Shown here piece after piece: positions 7,062 through 14,371 of a stretch of DNA of 24,560 nucleotides. Source of the DNA: Candidatus Aenigmatarchaeota archaeon (lineage in GTDB: Archaea; Aenigmatarchaeota; Aenigmatarchaeia; QMZP01; JACQNV01); contig JACQNV010000068.1 of the NCBI GenBank assembly GCA_016202865.1, positions 1-24,560 on the forward strand. The letters run 5' to 3'. Both the position numbers and the translations under genes were made by a program. Under the pieces are notes generated by a model. It did not search any database. It had not been told where the DNA came from and was given only the letters and a program-made list of their open reading frames with translations. The stretch's first letter is position 1; each line of letters begins with the position of its first letter.

Positions 7062-7251
7062 TAGTGTGATTAATCTGGGTTTGTTTCTTTTGACCGATTT
7101 TGATACCTTTGCGATCTATAATAGTTGTTTTTGAAGTTTGATTGGCTTCTAGCGGGTTTTTGAACAACTTGTTTTAAAAAGCTTCTTGTATAGCGATTTT
7201 ATTAAAAATTAATAGATCAAATTATATAAGCCGCAAAAGAACCCGATAGAT
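7062..7251. other. AT-rich spacer without recognisable gene
   Basis: Nothing codes here as far as I can see. The plus strand is T-rich (for example TTTGTTTCTTTT at 7080-7091), as archaeal terminators are, which could end the eS6 transcript. The nitrilase reading frame on the minus strand stops at the right edge. Confidence 0.4.
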
Positions 7252-8186
7252 TTATGGTGATTTATATAGCGGTCTTCTTCTCTGTGCTACTTGTGTGATT
7301 CCAAGATCTTCTCTTTCATCCCTCCATGTTTGATATCTTGAATCAGCATTAAGAATACTTCTATACACGTTGACCTTTGCACTAACAACTTCATCCTTAT
7401 CTTCCGATCCCTTTGCAAGAATTCCCCAACCATTAGGATCAACTATTAAACTAGTACCATAAAATCTTGTATCTCTCAAATCCCCTATTCCTTCCTGTCC
7501 GACACGATTAATAAAAACAACAAAAAGATGAGCATCGTATGCTCTGATCATTGCTTCATGTTCCCATATCTTTTGGCTTGTTGATGCAACTGTAGCAGAA
7601 GGCACAAAGACCACTTGAGCTCCCCTTTCTTTTAATATTCTAAATCCTGCAGGAAAATGTCTATCATAACATACGTAGATGCCAACTTTACAAAATGCTG
7701 TATCAAAAACTGGCAGACCAAGATCTCCTGGTCTAAAATAATATTTTTCATTAAACCCGTCACCTAAAGGTATTTGAGACTTTCTATATTTTCCTAAAAA
7801 AGTGCCATCAGCATCAATGACCGCTGCCGTATTAAATAATCTACCGCCATCCCTTTCATAAAAAGGAGCGACTATCACCATATTGTGTTTCCTTGCCAAT
7901 TCCTGAACCCTAGTTACTGTTTGCCCATCATCTGGTTCAGCAAACTGAAACCAAGATTCATCAACTAATGCAGGGAAAAACGGACCAGAAAAAACTTCCT
8001 GCAATCCTAGAACTTGAACCCCCCCCTCGCTGCCTCCTTAATCAGTCCTTCATGTTTATCCAAATTGGCCTCTCTAATTTCCTCTAAAGTTTCTGTATCT
8101 AACATCTTTTCATTGATTTTTTTAATTTGATCTTCTGTAAGCAAGGTGCTAGCCTGAATAGCCCCTAAAACAATTTCATTCTCCAT
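7252..8186 (-). pseudogene. Nitrilase-superfamily amidohydrolase, frameshifted at a C8 tract
   Basis: Carbon-nitrogen hydrolase resembling N-carbamoylputrescine amidase/beta-ureidopropionase. The Glu-Lys-Cys triad is visible: LGLQEVFSGPFFP, GKYRKSQIP and IYVCYDRHFP, followed by PSATVA and WEHEAMIRAYD. The main frame (7252-8004) lacks a credible start. The missing N-terminus lies upstream in another frame from ATG 8186 (MENEIVLGAIQASTLL...EAARGG). The frames meet at eight consecutive C (8019-8026, G on the coding strand): nine or six would restore ARGGVQVLGLQE or ARGVQVLGLQE. So it is a disrupted gene, a phase-variable gene, or a sequencing length error. With one base added it would encode ~311 aa, a normal length. 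A TATA-like box near 8203-8213 fits the minus-strand start. Confidence 0.8.
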
Positions 8187-8255
8187 AATATGCTTGTTAG
8201 ATAGAAAGTTTTAAATCCTTTACAGGGATAAGTCGATTGGTAAACTCAATAGTAG

Positions 8256-8445
8256 CTCAAAACCTTAAAAGCCGCTTCGCCTTCGCTCAGCTAGGCATTT
8301 ATAGGTTTTGGGTCTTTCAGAGGACGTTCTAATTTTGTAGGGGGTCAACGGTAGCTGCTTCGCAACGCTTACCCGACCCCCAGTCATCCCCTGAGAAAAT
8401 CTCTAAAAACAAAAACATGGCGGTTTCAGCTGCCGGAGGGAGATA
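8256..8445 (+). ncRNA. Highly structured RNA-like segment before a 40-aa ORF
   Basis: Two strong hairpins stand close together. The first spans 8256-8312: CTCAAAACCT pairs with AGGTTTTGGG (one G-U), then TAAA/TTTA and GCC/GGC. The second spans 8340-8381: GGGGGTC pairs with GACCCCC, enclosing GGTAGC-TGC-TTC-GCA and its partner GC-TTACC. TCAGAGG near 8318 can pair with CCCCTGA near 8388 around the second hairpin with one mismatch. A Shine-Dalgarno GGAGGG at 8435-8440 follows. It matches no RNA family I know. A leader or riboswitch of the 40-aa gene, or an RNA part of the inserted element, are both possible. The strand is assumed from the downstream ORF. Confidence 0.45.
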
Positions 8446-8447
8446 GT

Positions 8448-8570
8448 ATGTTTTCAATAAGAAAACCAAACATGGAAGAAATTTTAGAGACTTTGATAAG
8501 GTACCAAAATGGGGAGGAGTTGAGCGACAGAGATTTGTGGATTCTAGAGGAATATGGAGATGATGAATAA
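8448..8570 (+). CDS. Hypothetical 40-aa protein with strong Shine-Dalgarno
   Basis: ATG at 8448 lies 7 nt after GGAGGG (8435-8440), one of the best Shine-Dalgarno sites in the window. The frame of 40 codons starts MFSIRKPNMEEILETLIRYQ and ends WILEEYGDDE before TAA. The product is small, acidic and probably helical; no family is recognised. It sits between two structured DNA segments and just upstream of the homing endonuclease, so it may be part of the same inserted element. Confidence 0.55.
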   Translation: MFSIRKPNMEEILETLIRYQNGEELSDRDLWILEEYGDDE

Positions 8571-8577
8571 TTGTTAC

Positions 8578-8685
8578 AAACTCTTTAGCGGAACGGTAAA
8601 ATGTTCCGGTAAATTATATGTGGCCGCAATATATTGGTTTTAAACCAACTTAGATAGCGGAACGCTACCCTTCCGTTAAGAGTTT
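8578..8685 (+). repeat. 108-nt inverted-repeat-bounded, multi-hairpin segment
   Basis: AAACTCTT (8578-8585) pairs with AAGAGTTT (8678-8685), and the stem can continue through CGGAA (8589-8593) with TTCCG (8671-8675), giving about 14 pairs around a mismatch and a bulge. Inside are TTGGTTT/AAACCAA (8634-8648) and TAGCG-GAA-CGCTA (8655-8667). A competing hairpin CGGAAC/GTTCCG uses 8589-8608. TAGCGGAACG occurs twice (8586 and 8655). The segment ends 19 nt before the homing endonuclease ATG. It looks like an RNA domain or the end of a mobile element. Confidence 0.45.
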
Positions 8686-8704
8686 AAGTAGGAAAGTAGA
8701 AGTG

Positions 8705-10168
8705 ATGAATATGGAGCTAAGTATAGGGTTGTCCAACATTATCGATGGAAATTTCAAATACAAACTGAAAGACGCTTATAAAAATGAAATATTTGATAGA
8801 CTCAAGGAAAGATACAAATATTGGAGAGTAGTTGCCAAAGTTATAGAAATTGACACCAGAAACCTGTTTGGTGTAAGGAGAGGTTTTGAGTATTATAATG
8901 GTAAAAAGCAAACACACTTTCTAAGTCCAAGATATTTGTTGAATATACAGAAGACCCTAAATCTAAAAGCTGAAGATATTGAAAAGGGCATAGAAATGAT
9001 AAAGTCGGGATGTGGTGGAATCAAAGATGCGATATCTTTGCCCTCCCACGTTAATCTAGATACAGAACCTCTATTCACACTAAAAAGAGCATTGGCTGAA
9101 TATGTCGTATCAAAAAACATCGAAGAAAGCATAACGTTACCTCAACTGCCTTTTTACATTAAAAATGGTGTCCATATAGAGTATGACATTGCGAGATATC
9201 TAGAAACTGCCTTAGAGGAAAAAATGAAATCCCTAAAAAAGCAAGGGTTACAACCTAGATTAGAAAAGTTAAAGGATAGTTATGTCTTTGATTATCGGCT
9301 TCCGGGAAAAAATAAGAGAGGGCAATCAACAATTCCAAATAGGGTAGTTTTTGATGAAATATTTGCAAAAGAGTTTGGTAAATGGCTGGGTGATAGATGT
9401 GGTGGCCCCCATAAAATTGGTGTAGCGAACAAAAACTGGACGTTTATAGAAGATTTTCAAGGTTTTTTATCCAAGATTTTACTTCAGCCGGAAAATATAC
9501 TGAATATAGAACTGACTTGTAAAAGCGGTTTTGAACCTACAAAAGAAATTAAAAAGAACATAGAGAAAATTCGATGCGCTAAATCTCAACATGGAGACTT
9601 TGCCTACAGAGTTGAGGTTTCAAACAAACTGTTAAGAGACCTTGTGTTTAATGCCCTAGAGGCCAACATTTTTGTAATTCTGCACAACTCAAAACCTTCT
9701 ATTAGATACGCTTTCTATGCCGGGCTTTTCGAAGCAGAAGGTTGTGTAGAGGACACATCTATATCTTGGTCGTTTGGCCTTAGAATGGATAATACTTGTA
9801 AAAGTCAAGATGCACTAGATCTACTAAAGCGCGTAGTAAACCACTTGAAAATATTGAAATCTGCTGGCTTTTCACCTATTATATCAAGAAAGGTTGGAAA
9901 TACACAAAAGTCAAAAACACTGAAATACGATATAAGGATATGCCATAATTACAAGACAAGGGCAAAGGATCTGCAACTATTTAAAGATAGGATTCTTCCC
10001 TTTATTAAACACCAAGACAAGATTAATAGATTTAAGGGGATGATAGATATAGCGGCTAAGAAAACTGAATTAAAAGAGAAGAAAGAAAAGGCGGAGAAGG
10101 AAACAGGATCCGTGGTTTCAAAAGAAAAACTCGTACCAGAAGTAAATATAGGCATGGTCGGACATTAG
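8705..10168 (+). CDS. LAGLIDADG-type homing endonuclease, C-terminus fused to aIF2-gamma N-terminus
   Basis: The ORF encodes 487 aa from ATG 8705. Two LAGLIDADG-like helices are visible, a weaker EFGKWLGDRCGG at about residues 223-234 and a clear FYAGLFEAEGC at about 337-347. Each is followed by a domain of suitable length (for example FGLRMDN and ILPFIKHQDKINRFKG), so it is probably a monomeric two-repeat enzyme cutting a long asymmetric site. The first ~200 residues are unrecognised and may bind DNA. The frame has no stop of its own: it passes through a Lys/Glu-rich stretch (KEKKEKAEKETG) into SKEKLVPEVNIGMVGH, the authentic aIF2-gamma N-terminus, and stops at TAG 10166-10168. It lies in the 3-kb insertion between eS6 and aIF2-gamma. 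Catalytic competence cannot be judged. Confidence 0.72.
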   Translation: MNMELSIGLSNIIDGNFKYKLKDAYKNEIFDRLKERYKYWRVVAKVIEIDTRNLFGVRRGFEYYNGKKQTHFLSPRYLLNIQKTLNLKAEDIEKGIEMIKSGCGGIKDAISLPSHVNLDTEPLFTLKRALAEYVVSKNIEESITLPQLPFYIKNGVHIEYDIARYLETALEEKMKSLKKQGLQPRLEKLKDSYVFDYRLPGKNKRGQSTIPNRVVFDEIFAKEFGKWLGDRCGGPHKIGVANKNWTFIEDFQGFLSKILLQPENILNIELTCKSGFEPTKEIKKNIEKIRCAKSQHGDFAYRVEVSNKLLRDLVFNALEANIFVILHNSKPSIRYAFYAGLFEAEGCVEDTSISWSFGLRMDNTCKSQDALDLLKRVVNHLKILKSAGFSPIISRKVGNTQKSKTLKYDIRICHNYKTRAKDLQLFKDRILPFIKHQDKINRFKGMIDIAAKKTELKEKKEKAEKETGSVVSKEKLVPEVNIGMVGH

Positions 10169-11357
10169 TTATCTGTAAGGATAAGTAACCGAAAACGTAG
10201 ATCACGGCAAGACCAGTCTAAACCAAGCTGTAACAGGCAAATGGACAGACACTCATTCTGAAGAGGTAAAAAGAGGAATTACAATTAGGCTAGGATATTC
10301 AGATGTCACATTCTACAAATGCACCAAATGCAACCTATATGGCAAAACAGAAAAGTGTATAACTTGTTTTTCAGATTGCGAATCTACAAGGACAGCGAGC
10401 TTTGTTGACGCCCCAGGACATGAAACACTGATGGCAACTGTATTGGCAGGGACCTCCATAATGGACGGAGCCATTCTTGTAATAGCTGCAAATGAGGATT
10501 GTCCGCAACCGCAGACAAGGGAACATCTTACAGCCTTAGATATATCTGGAATAAAACAGATCATAATTGTCCAAAATAAGATAGATTTGGTTGATAAGGA
10601 AAGGGCCATGAAGAACTACAACCAGATAAAGGATTTTGTAAAGGGGACAGTGGCAGAAAATGCCCCAATAGTACCAGTATCAGCCCGTCATCTTATAAAC
10701 ATAGACTTGCTTATCCAAACGATTGAAGAGGTAATTAAAACTCCAAAAAGAGATTTGGGGAAAAACCCAAAAATGTACATTGCCCGATCCTTTGATATAA
10801 ACAGGCCAGGTCAGCCAATAGACAAGCTTTTAGGTGGTGTAGTTGGTGGAGCTTTGATACAGGGAGAGTTGTCTGTCGGCGATGAAATAGAAATAAAACC
10901 CGGGATAAAAATAAAAGAAAAGTTCCAGCCGATCAGATCAAAAATAACCTCTGTTCAAAAGGCTAACCAAAATTTAGAAAAGGCAGGACCAGGTGGCTTA
11001 CTAGCTCTTTCCACTGTTTTAGATCCGTCGCTTTCAAAGTCAGATGGTTTATCAGGCCAGGTTCTAGGTCATCCAGGCAAACTTCCACCTGTATTTGAAG
11101 AGATTTCTGTAAAAGTAAATATACTTGACAGGGTAATAGGAACAAAGGAGGAGCTTAAGGTAGACCAAATAAAATTGGGTGAAGTCTTGATGTTAACCAT
11201 AGGAACAACCAAAACAGTTGGTGTCGTCAGTCAAGTTGGAAAGCAAATAAAGATTAAACTCAAACTACCTGTTTGTGCAGATAAAGGTGACAGATTAGCC
11301 ATCTCCAGACAAGTTGCTGGTAGATGGAGACTGATAGGCTGGGGAGAAGTTGTTTAA
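10112..11357 (+). CDS. eif2g: Translation initiation factor aIF2-gamma, interrupted in the P-loop
   Basis: The GTPase subunit of aIF2, which brings Met-tRNAi to the ribosome. GTG 10112 opens MVSKEKLVPEVNIGMVGH (through 10165) and, after a 31-nt interruption, VDHGKTSLNQAVTGKW resumes at 10197. Then come RGITIRLGYSD, a zinc knuckle (CTKC...CITC), DAPGHETL (G3), QNKIDLV (G4), PVSARHL (G5) and complete domains II and III ending RWRLIGWGEVV. Removing exactly 31 nt gives 404 aa, a normal length, with every GTPase motif intact. The downstream frame has no start codon before residue ~90 of the protein (Met in ETLMATVL), so without splicing, bypass or a second gene copy no functional factor is made. 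The factor is essential in archaea, so intact expression is expected somehow. Confidence 0.88.
10166..10196 (+). other. 31-nt stop-containing segment inside aIF2-gamma GHVDHGKT motif
   Basis: It lies exactly between the codons for His (CAT, 10163-10165) and Val (GTA, 10197-10199) of the P-loop motif. It begins with TAG and its length is not a multiple of three. It contains a small hairpin TTATC (10169-10173) / GATAA (10180-10184), or alternatively GTTA/TAAC. I tested the three exon junctions compatible with the protein and found no canonical bulge-helix-bulge. Confidence 0.75.
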
Positions 11358-11381
11358 GAGGTCCCAACACAATTCTAGTTT

Positions 11382-12734
11382 ATGCCACCCAAAATCCTCA
11401 ACTTTTTCCAAACCCACAAAATAATAACTTTACTTTTCCTTCTAACTCTAGTTTTGTGGTCCTGGCAGCATACAACAGGTTTCACTTGGGACTTCGCAGC
11501 TTACTCCCTAAATGCAGAATATATATTTGGTGGTGGAGACTACTCAGAGATCCTCAGGCCACCACTGGCTTCTGTCTTGATGTTTCCAGCTGGCCTAAAC
11601 CGCGCCCTGGGCGAATATTTCTACATAATCCTTGTTTCCCTAATCTTCCTGTACTCTGCACTCAAACTGGCTGACTCCCTAAAATTGGACAGGACAGCTT
11701 TCTATGTTTTCTCCCTTACACCTTTCCACATATTTTTTGGTTTGTTTGCCGGAACAGAGTTGCTATCCTTATCTCTTCTCTACTTATCTGTCTACAGTTT
11801 GTACACAAAAAAATCCGGAATACTTTTAGGCTTGCTATCCCTTGCAAGATATACAAATATTTTCTATCTTCCAATTGTCCTGTTCCAAAAAAACTTAAAA
11901 AGAATAGTTTTGTCCCTGATACTTTTTGTCGCTGTTTTCACCCCGTGGTTTGCCTATAACTATGTTATGACAGGCGATCCGCTCACATCTCTCTCCGATT
12001 TCTACACCCTTTCCATAAAATATAGAGATTATACAGTAATTCAGCCGCCAAAAATAGAGGATATTCTACTTACCCTAAACTTCACAATTCCATTCCTGAT
12101 TTTGGGGATATACATTCGCGCCAAAAAAGGTCTCGGAAAAACAGACATTTTGATGATTGTAATTTTAGTATTAACCTTGATATCCTATTGGAGAATACCA
12201 ATAAAAGATATAAGATACTTATTTCATCTTGCCCTTCCAGCAGCCTATTTTTCGATGTTTGCCCTGAAAAAAATAAACTTTAGGTATACAGTGCAAATTA
12301 TTCTAGTTATTTCTCTAGTCTCCATGGCGGTTCTCACACCAATGATGAAGCTTCCAGACCCAATTGATTTCAAAGAAATTGCAGTCAAAGTTAACTGTTC
12401 AACCATGTCCAATGTCTGGGTTCCTCTGAGTTATTATGGCCTCCCGACAATCCCATCACCCAGGGAACAGCAAATAAACCAGAAGGTGGAGCAGGGTTAT
12501 AGGATAGTTGTCTACCATGGGGAGGAGAGAGACATAACAGATCCAGATCAAATATCTAAACTTCCAATAATAGAAAACAATCCAAAATACCTGATAATTG
12601 GGGACAGCACCAAATGCAAGACTATAACAAGGGCAGATTACAGATACCTAAACTGGTTGAATGATTTCCTCAACTACACCTATAATTACATTGTCCCCAC
12701 AGACCCAATTGGCGTTTTCTTTGGGAAAGAGTAG
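11382..12734 (+). CDS. GT-C type membrane glycosyltransferase-like protein
   Basis: A 450-aa integral membrane protein with roughly ten hydrophobic helices, an N-terminal helix (IITLLFLLTLVLWSW) followed by TGFTWDFAAYSLNAEYI. This has the first-loop acidic residue and layout typical of GT-C/PMT (dolichyl-phosphate sugar-dependent) enzymes. A ~120-residue soluble tail follows the last helix from about residue 330. Such enzymes transfer sugars from lipid carriers on the outer face of the membrane; acceptor unknown. The gene begins 24 nt after aIF2-gamma on the same strand and ends directly against the convergent HExxH gene with no spacer. Confidence 0.7.
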   Translation: MPPKILNFFQTHKIITLLFLLTLVLWSWQHTTGFTWDFAAYSLNAEYIFGGGDYSEILRPPLASVLMFPAGLNRALGEYFYIILVSLIFLYSALKLADSLKLDRTAFYVFSLTPFHIFFGLFAGTELLSLSLLYLSVYSLYTKKSGILLGLLSLARYTNIFYLPIVLFQKNLKRIVLSLILFVAVFTPWFAYNYVMTGDPLTSLSDFYTLSIKYRDYTVIQPPKIEDILLTLNFTIPFLILGIYIRAKKGLGKTDILMIVILVLTLISYWRIPIKDIRYLFHLALPAAYFSMFALKKINFRYTVQIILVISLVSMAVLTPMMKLPDPIDFKEIAVKVNCSTMSNVWVPLSYYGLPTIPSPREQQINQKVEQGYRIVVYHGEERDITDPDQISKLPIIENNPKYLIIGDSTKCKTITRADYRYLNWLNDFLNYTYNYIVPTDPIGVFFGKE

Positions 12735-13514
12735 TTAGTGATTTAGACTGTCTGGCAGTTTTAGTTTTTCCCCATTTTTAGGATTAACTATGTAATTCCC
12801 ATCGCCTTTTTGGACAAAAACATTGGACCTTCTAATCCAGTCCTCAAAAAACAGCACCTTTAGTTTTTCTATTCCTTCTGGTATTATGTAATTCTCCATC
12901 TCTGGATCCCAAAGGCTTGAGTAGTAAGTCATATACCTAGTAGTTGTTATAACGGCACGATTCCTTGAAACTTTTCTCCTGTCAAATCCCTTAATTTCCT
13001 CCCTTAGTGCACTGAGTTCATTAATCATCTCAAAGGCTTTTGGATCCATATCCCTGTTTTGGGGGTCCCATTTTATTGACGGAAAGCCATCAAAATAGTG
13101 TTCAGCATGGGCTTTTTCATGGTCAACTAGTACACCCCTAAAATCTTCTTCTGTCTGTATAAGGTCTTCATCGACAAACGCCCCTGGAAAAATATAGACA
13201 GTTGATTTTATTTTTCTTTTACCTATATCCTCTGGATCTTGTCTGCCTGCAAATGTAAACATCAATGTCAGCTCGCCCAAACCATGCTTATTTTTGAACC
13301 TTCTTTCCTCCGCACTATCCACATACTCAGCAGAAGTTAGATATTCTGGCAGCTTTCCAACCTCTTCCCTCAGAACTTTTTGAACATACCTGTTTCTCAA
13401 ACACTCGAAATTTTGGGCTAGGTAAAATGATGGGGAATAAACAATATTTCCCAGGAAAACTCCTGCAGCTAAGACAGTTGTACCAATTAAACCCACGCGT
13501 GTAGACTTTTTCAT
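12735..13514 (-). CDS. Membrane-anchored HExxH protein (putative metallopeptidase)
   Basis: A 259-aa protein. Residues ~7-27 (VGLIGTTVLAAGVFLGNIVY) form one hydrophobic segment after a short basic start, suggesting a signal anchor with the rest outside the cell. VLVDHEKAHAEHYFDG carries a zinc-binding HEKAH (residues 132-136); NELSALREE at about 165-173 offers a glutamate as third ligand, as in gluzincins. No family is recognised beyond this. A TATA-like TTTAAATA ~28 nt upstream fits a leaderless start. Its stop codon abuts the stop of the convergent glycosyltransferase gene. Confidence 0.6.
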   Translation of the reverse strand: MKKSTRVGLIGTTVLAAGVFLGNIVYSPSFYLAQNFECLRNRYVQKVLREEVGKLPEYLTSAEYVDSAEERRFKNKHGLGELTLMFTFAGRQDPEDIGKRKIKSTVYIFPGAFVDEDLIQTEEDFRGVLVDHEKAHAEHYFDGFPSIKWDPQNRDMDPKAFEMINELSALREEIKGFDRRKVSRNRAVITTTRYMTYYSSLWDPEMENYIIPEGIEKLKVLFFEDWIRRSNVFVQKGDGNYIVNPKNGEKLKLPDSLNH

Positions 13515-13657
13515 ATTACCTATTAGTAGTTACAAAATCGTATTTAAATAGTTTTAGCCAATCAAAAAACAACATTTGCCTATCATTAATTTCCATATAA
13601 ACATACTTTCCTGTGAAAAAGGAAAGCTTTAAATACCCTCAATCTATACTTCTTTTC

Positions 13658-13819
13658 ATGGCAGACGAAGAAGCCACAACGATTACAACAACCATTGAAG
13701 TGGACAAAGAAACATTTCTTAAATTCAAGGCACTTTGCGTTTTGAAGGAACTTAAGATCTCTGGTGAAATCGAGAAACTGATAAAAAGATGGATAGACGA
13801 AACAGAGAAAGGAAAGTAA
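13658..13819 (+). CDS. Small RHH-like DNA-binding protein
   Basis: A 53-aa protein beginning MADEEATTITTTIEVDKETF. A short beta-strand (TITTTIEV) is followed by two helices (KETFLKFKALCVLKEL, ISGEIEKLIKRWIDE), the pattern of ribbon-helix-helix proteins (antitoxin or small regulator). ATG 13658 is chosen because TTTAAATAC at about 13628-13636 lies ~26 nt upstream; the longer in-frame start at 13613 lies before this box. No toxin gene follows. Downstream lies repeat copy 2. Confidence 0.65.
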   Translation: MADEEATTITTTIEVDKETFLKFKALCVLKELKISGEIEKLIKRWIDETEKGK

Positions 13820-13865
13820 TCCTTCAAATTTCTATTTCATGTGCCTCAGTACATGAGATGTGGCA

Positions 13866-13926
13866 TCGTGTCTCGCAGACACGAGACATCTCAGCATCCA
13901 CAAGGCGAACAGACTGAGATGCTGAC
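13866..13926 (+). repeat. 61-nt structured repeat, copy 2
   Basis: Second copy of the element at 5825-5885, same orientation, 58 of 61 identical, with the 8-bp hairpin around CAGA and the CATCTCAG/CTGAGATG pairing intact. It fills the space between the 3' ends of the RHH-like gene (+) and the PUA-like gene (-). Just outside it, ACATGAGATGT (13851-13861) and ACATCTCTTGTGTC (13925-13938) echo its motifs, suggesting a longer degenerate palindrome here. Confidence 0.7.
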
Positions 13927-13936
13927 ATCTCTTGTG

Positions 13937-14371
13937 TCAAGCCACAAGATTCGTCCTCTTTGCTTTGGGAATCATGTTTTTAATTGCAGATTCTTTTAAC
14001 AATCCAATACCTAGTGGATAGTTTTTGTACTTCACAATAACATATCCGTCTGTTGTTCCAGTATCTGGGACATCTAAGTCTTCTCCCCCAATAAATTTCC
14101 TGGCTTCTAATTCAGAAATATTAACCACACTCTTAGTCGCATTGTTCCCAAATAACTGTGTTATGTTGCCGCTCAATTTTACAGATCCATTAACCCTACA
14201 GAATAACAACCCAACTATAACAGCTTTTACAGCCTTGGAAACATTGGAAACATCCTTTGTGGCCATAAAAACCCTACCTTTAGCCCCCTCCAAAAATTCA
14301 TAATCCTTAAACAATCCCTTATCTAAACCAAACCTTTCTTCAAGATAACTAAAAATCTGTTCCCTGTTCAT
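13937..14371 (-). CDS. PUA-like RNA-binding domain protein next to NSUN methyltransferase
   Basis: A 144-aa protein resembling the C-terminal PUA-like domain often fused to NOL1/NOP2/Sun methyltransferases (RsmF-like). ISELEARKFIGGEDL and DGYVIVKYKNYPLGIGLLKESAIKNMIPKAKR are the telling blocks, the second being the usual basic end strand. The N-terminus (MNREQIFSYLEERFGLDKGLF) is a short helix. It is translated separately but its ATG overlaps the TGA of the methyltransferase gene (ATGA), so the two probably act as a split enzyme on rRNA or tRNA. Confidence 0.75.
   Translation of the reverse strand: MNREQIFSYLEERFGLDKGLFKDYEFLEGAKGRVFMATKDVSNVSKAVKAVIVGLLFCRVNGSVKLSGNITQLFGNNATKSVVNISELEARKFIGGEDLDVPDTGTTDGYVIVKYKNYPLGIGLLKESAIKNMIPKAKRTNLVA

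Noticed and set aside
8221..8385. A tRNA gene in the structured region
   Set aside because: The hairpins do not form a cloverleaf; no T-loop GTTCRA or matching 7-bp acceptor stem could be placed.
10166..10196. The 31-nt aIF2-gamma gap as a standard archaeal bulge-helix-bulge intron
   Set aside because: I tested the three exon junctions that keep Gly-His-Val (CAT|GTA, CA|C, C|AC). None gives the required two 3-nt bulges around a 4-bp helix. A relaxed motif cannot be excluded, so splicing stays open but unsupported.
8705..10196. The endonuclease region as an intein in aIF2-gamma
   Set aside because: The residue after the gap is Val, not Cys, Ser or Thr. There is no His-Asn end or N-terminal Cys/Ser splice block, and stop codons separate the two parts.
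13853..13935. An open frame across repeat copy 2 similar to the one in copy 1
   Set aside because: It has no TATA box at the right distance, runs into the 3' part of the PUA-like gene on the other strand and shares only the repeat with copy 1. A non-coding element explains both better.
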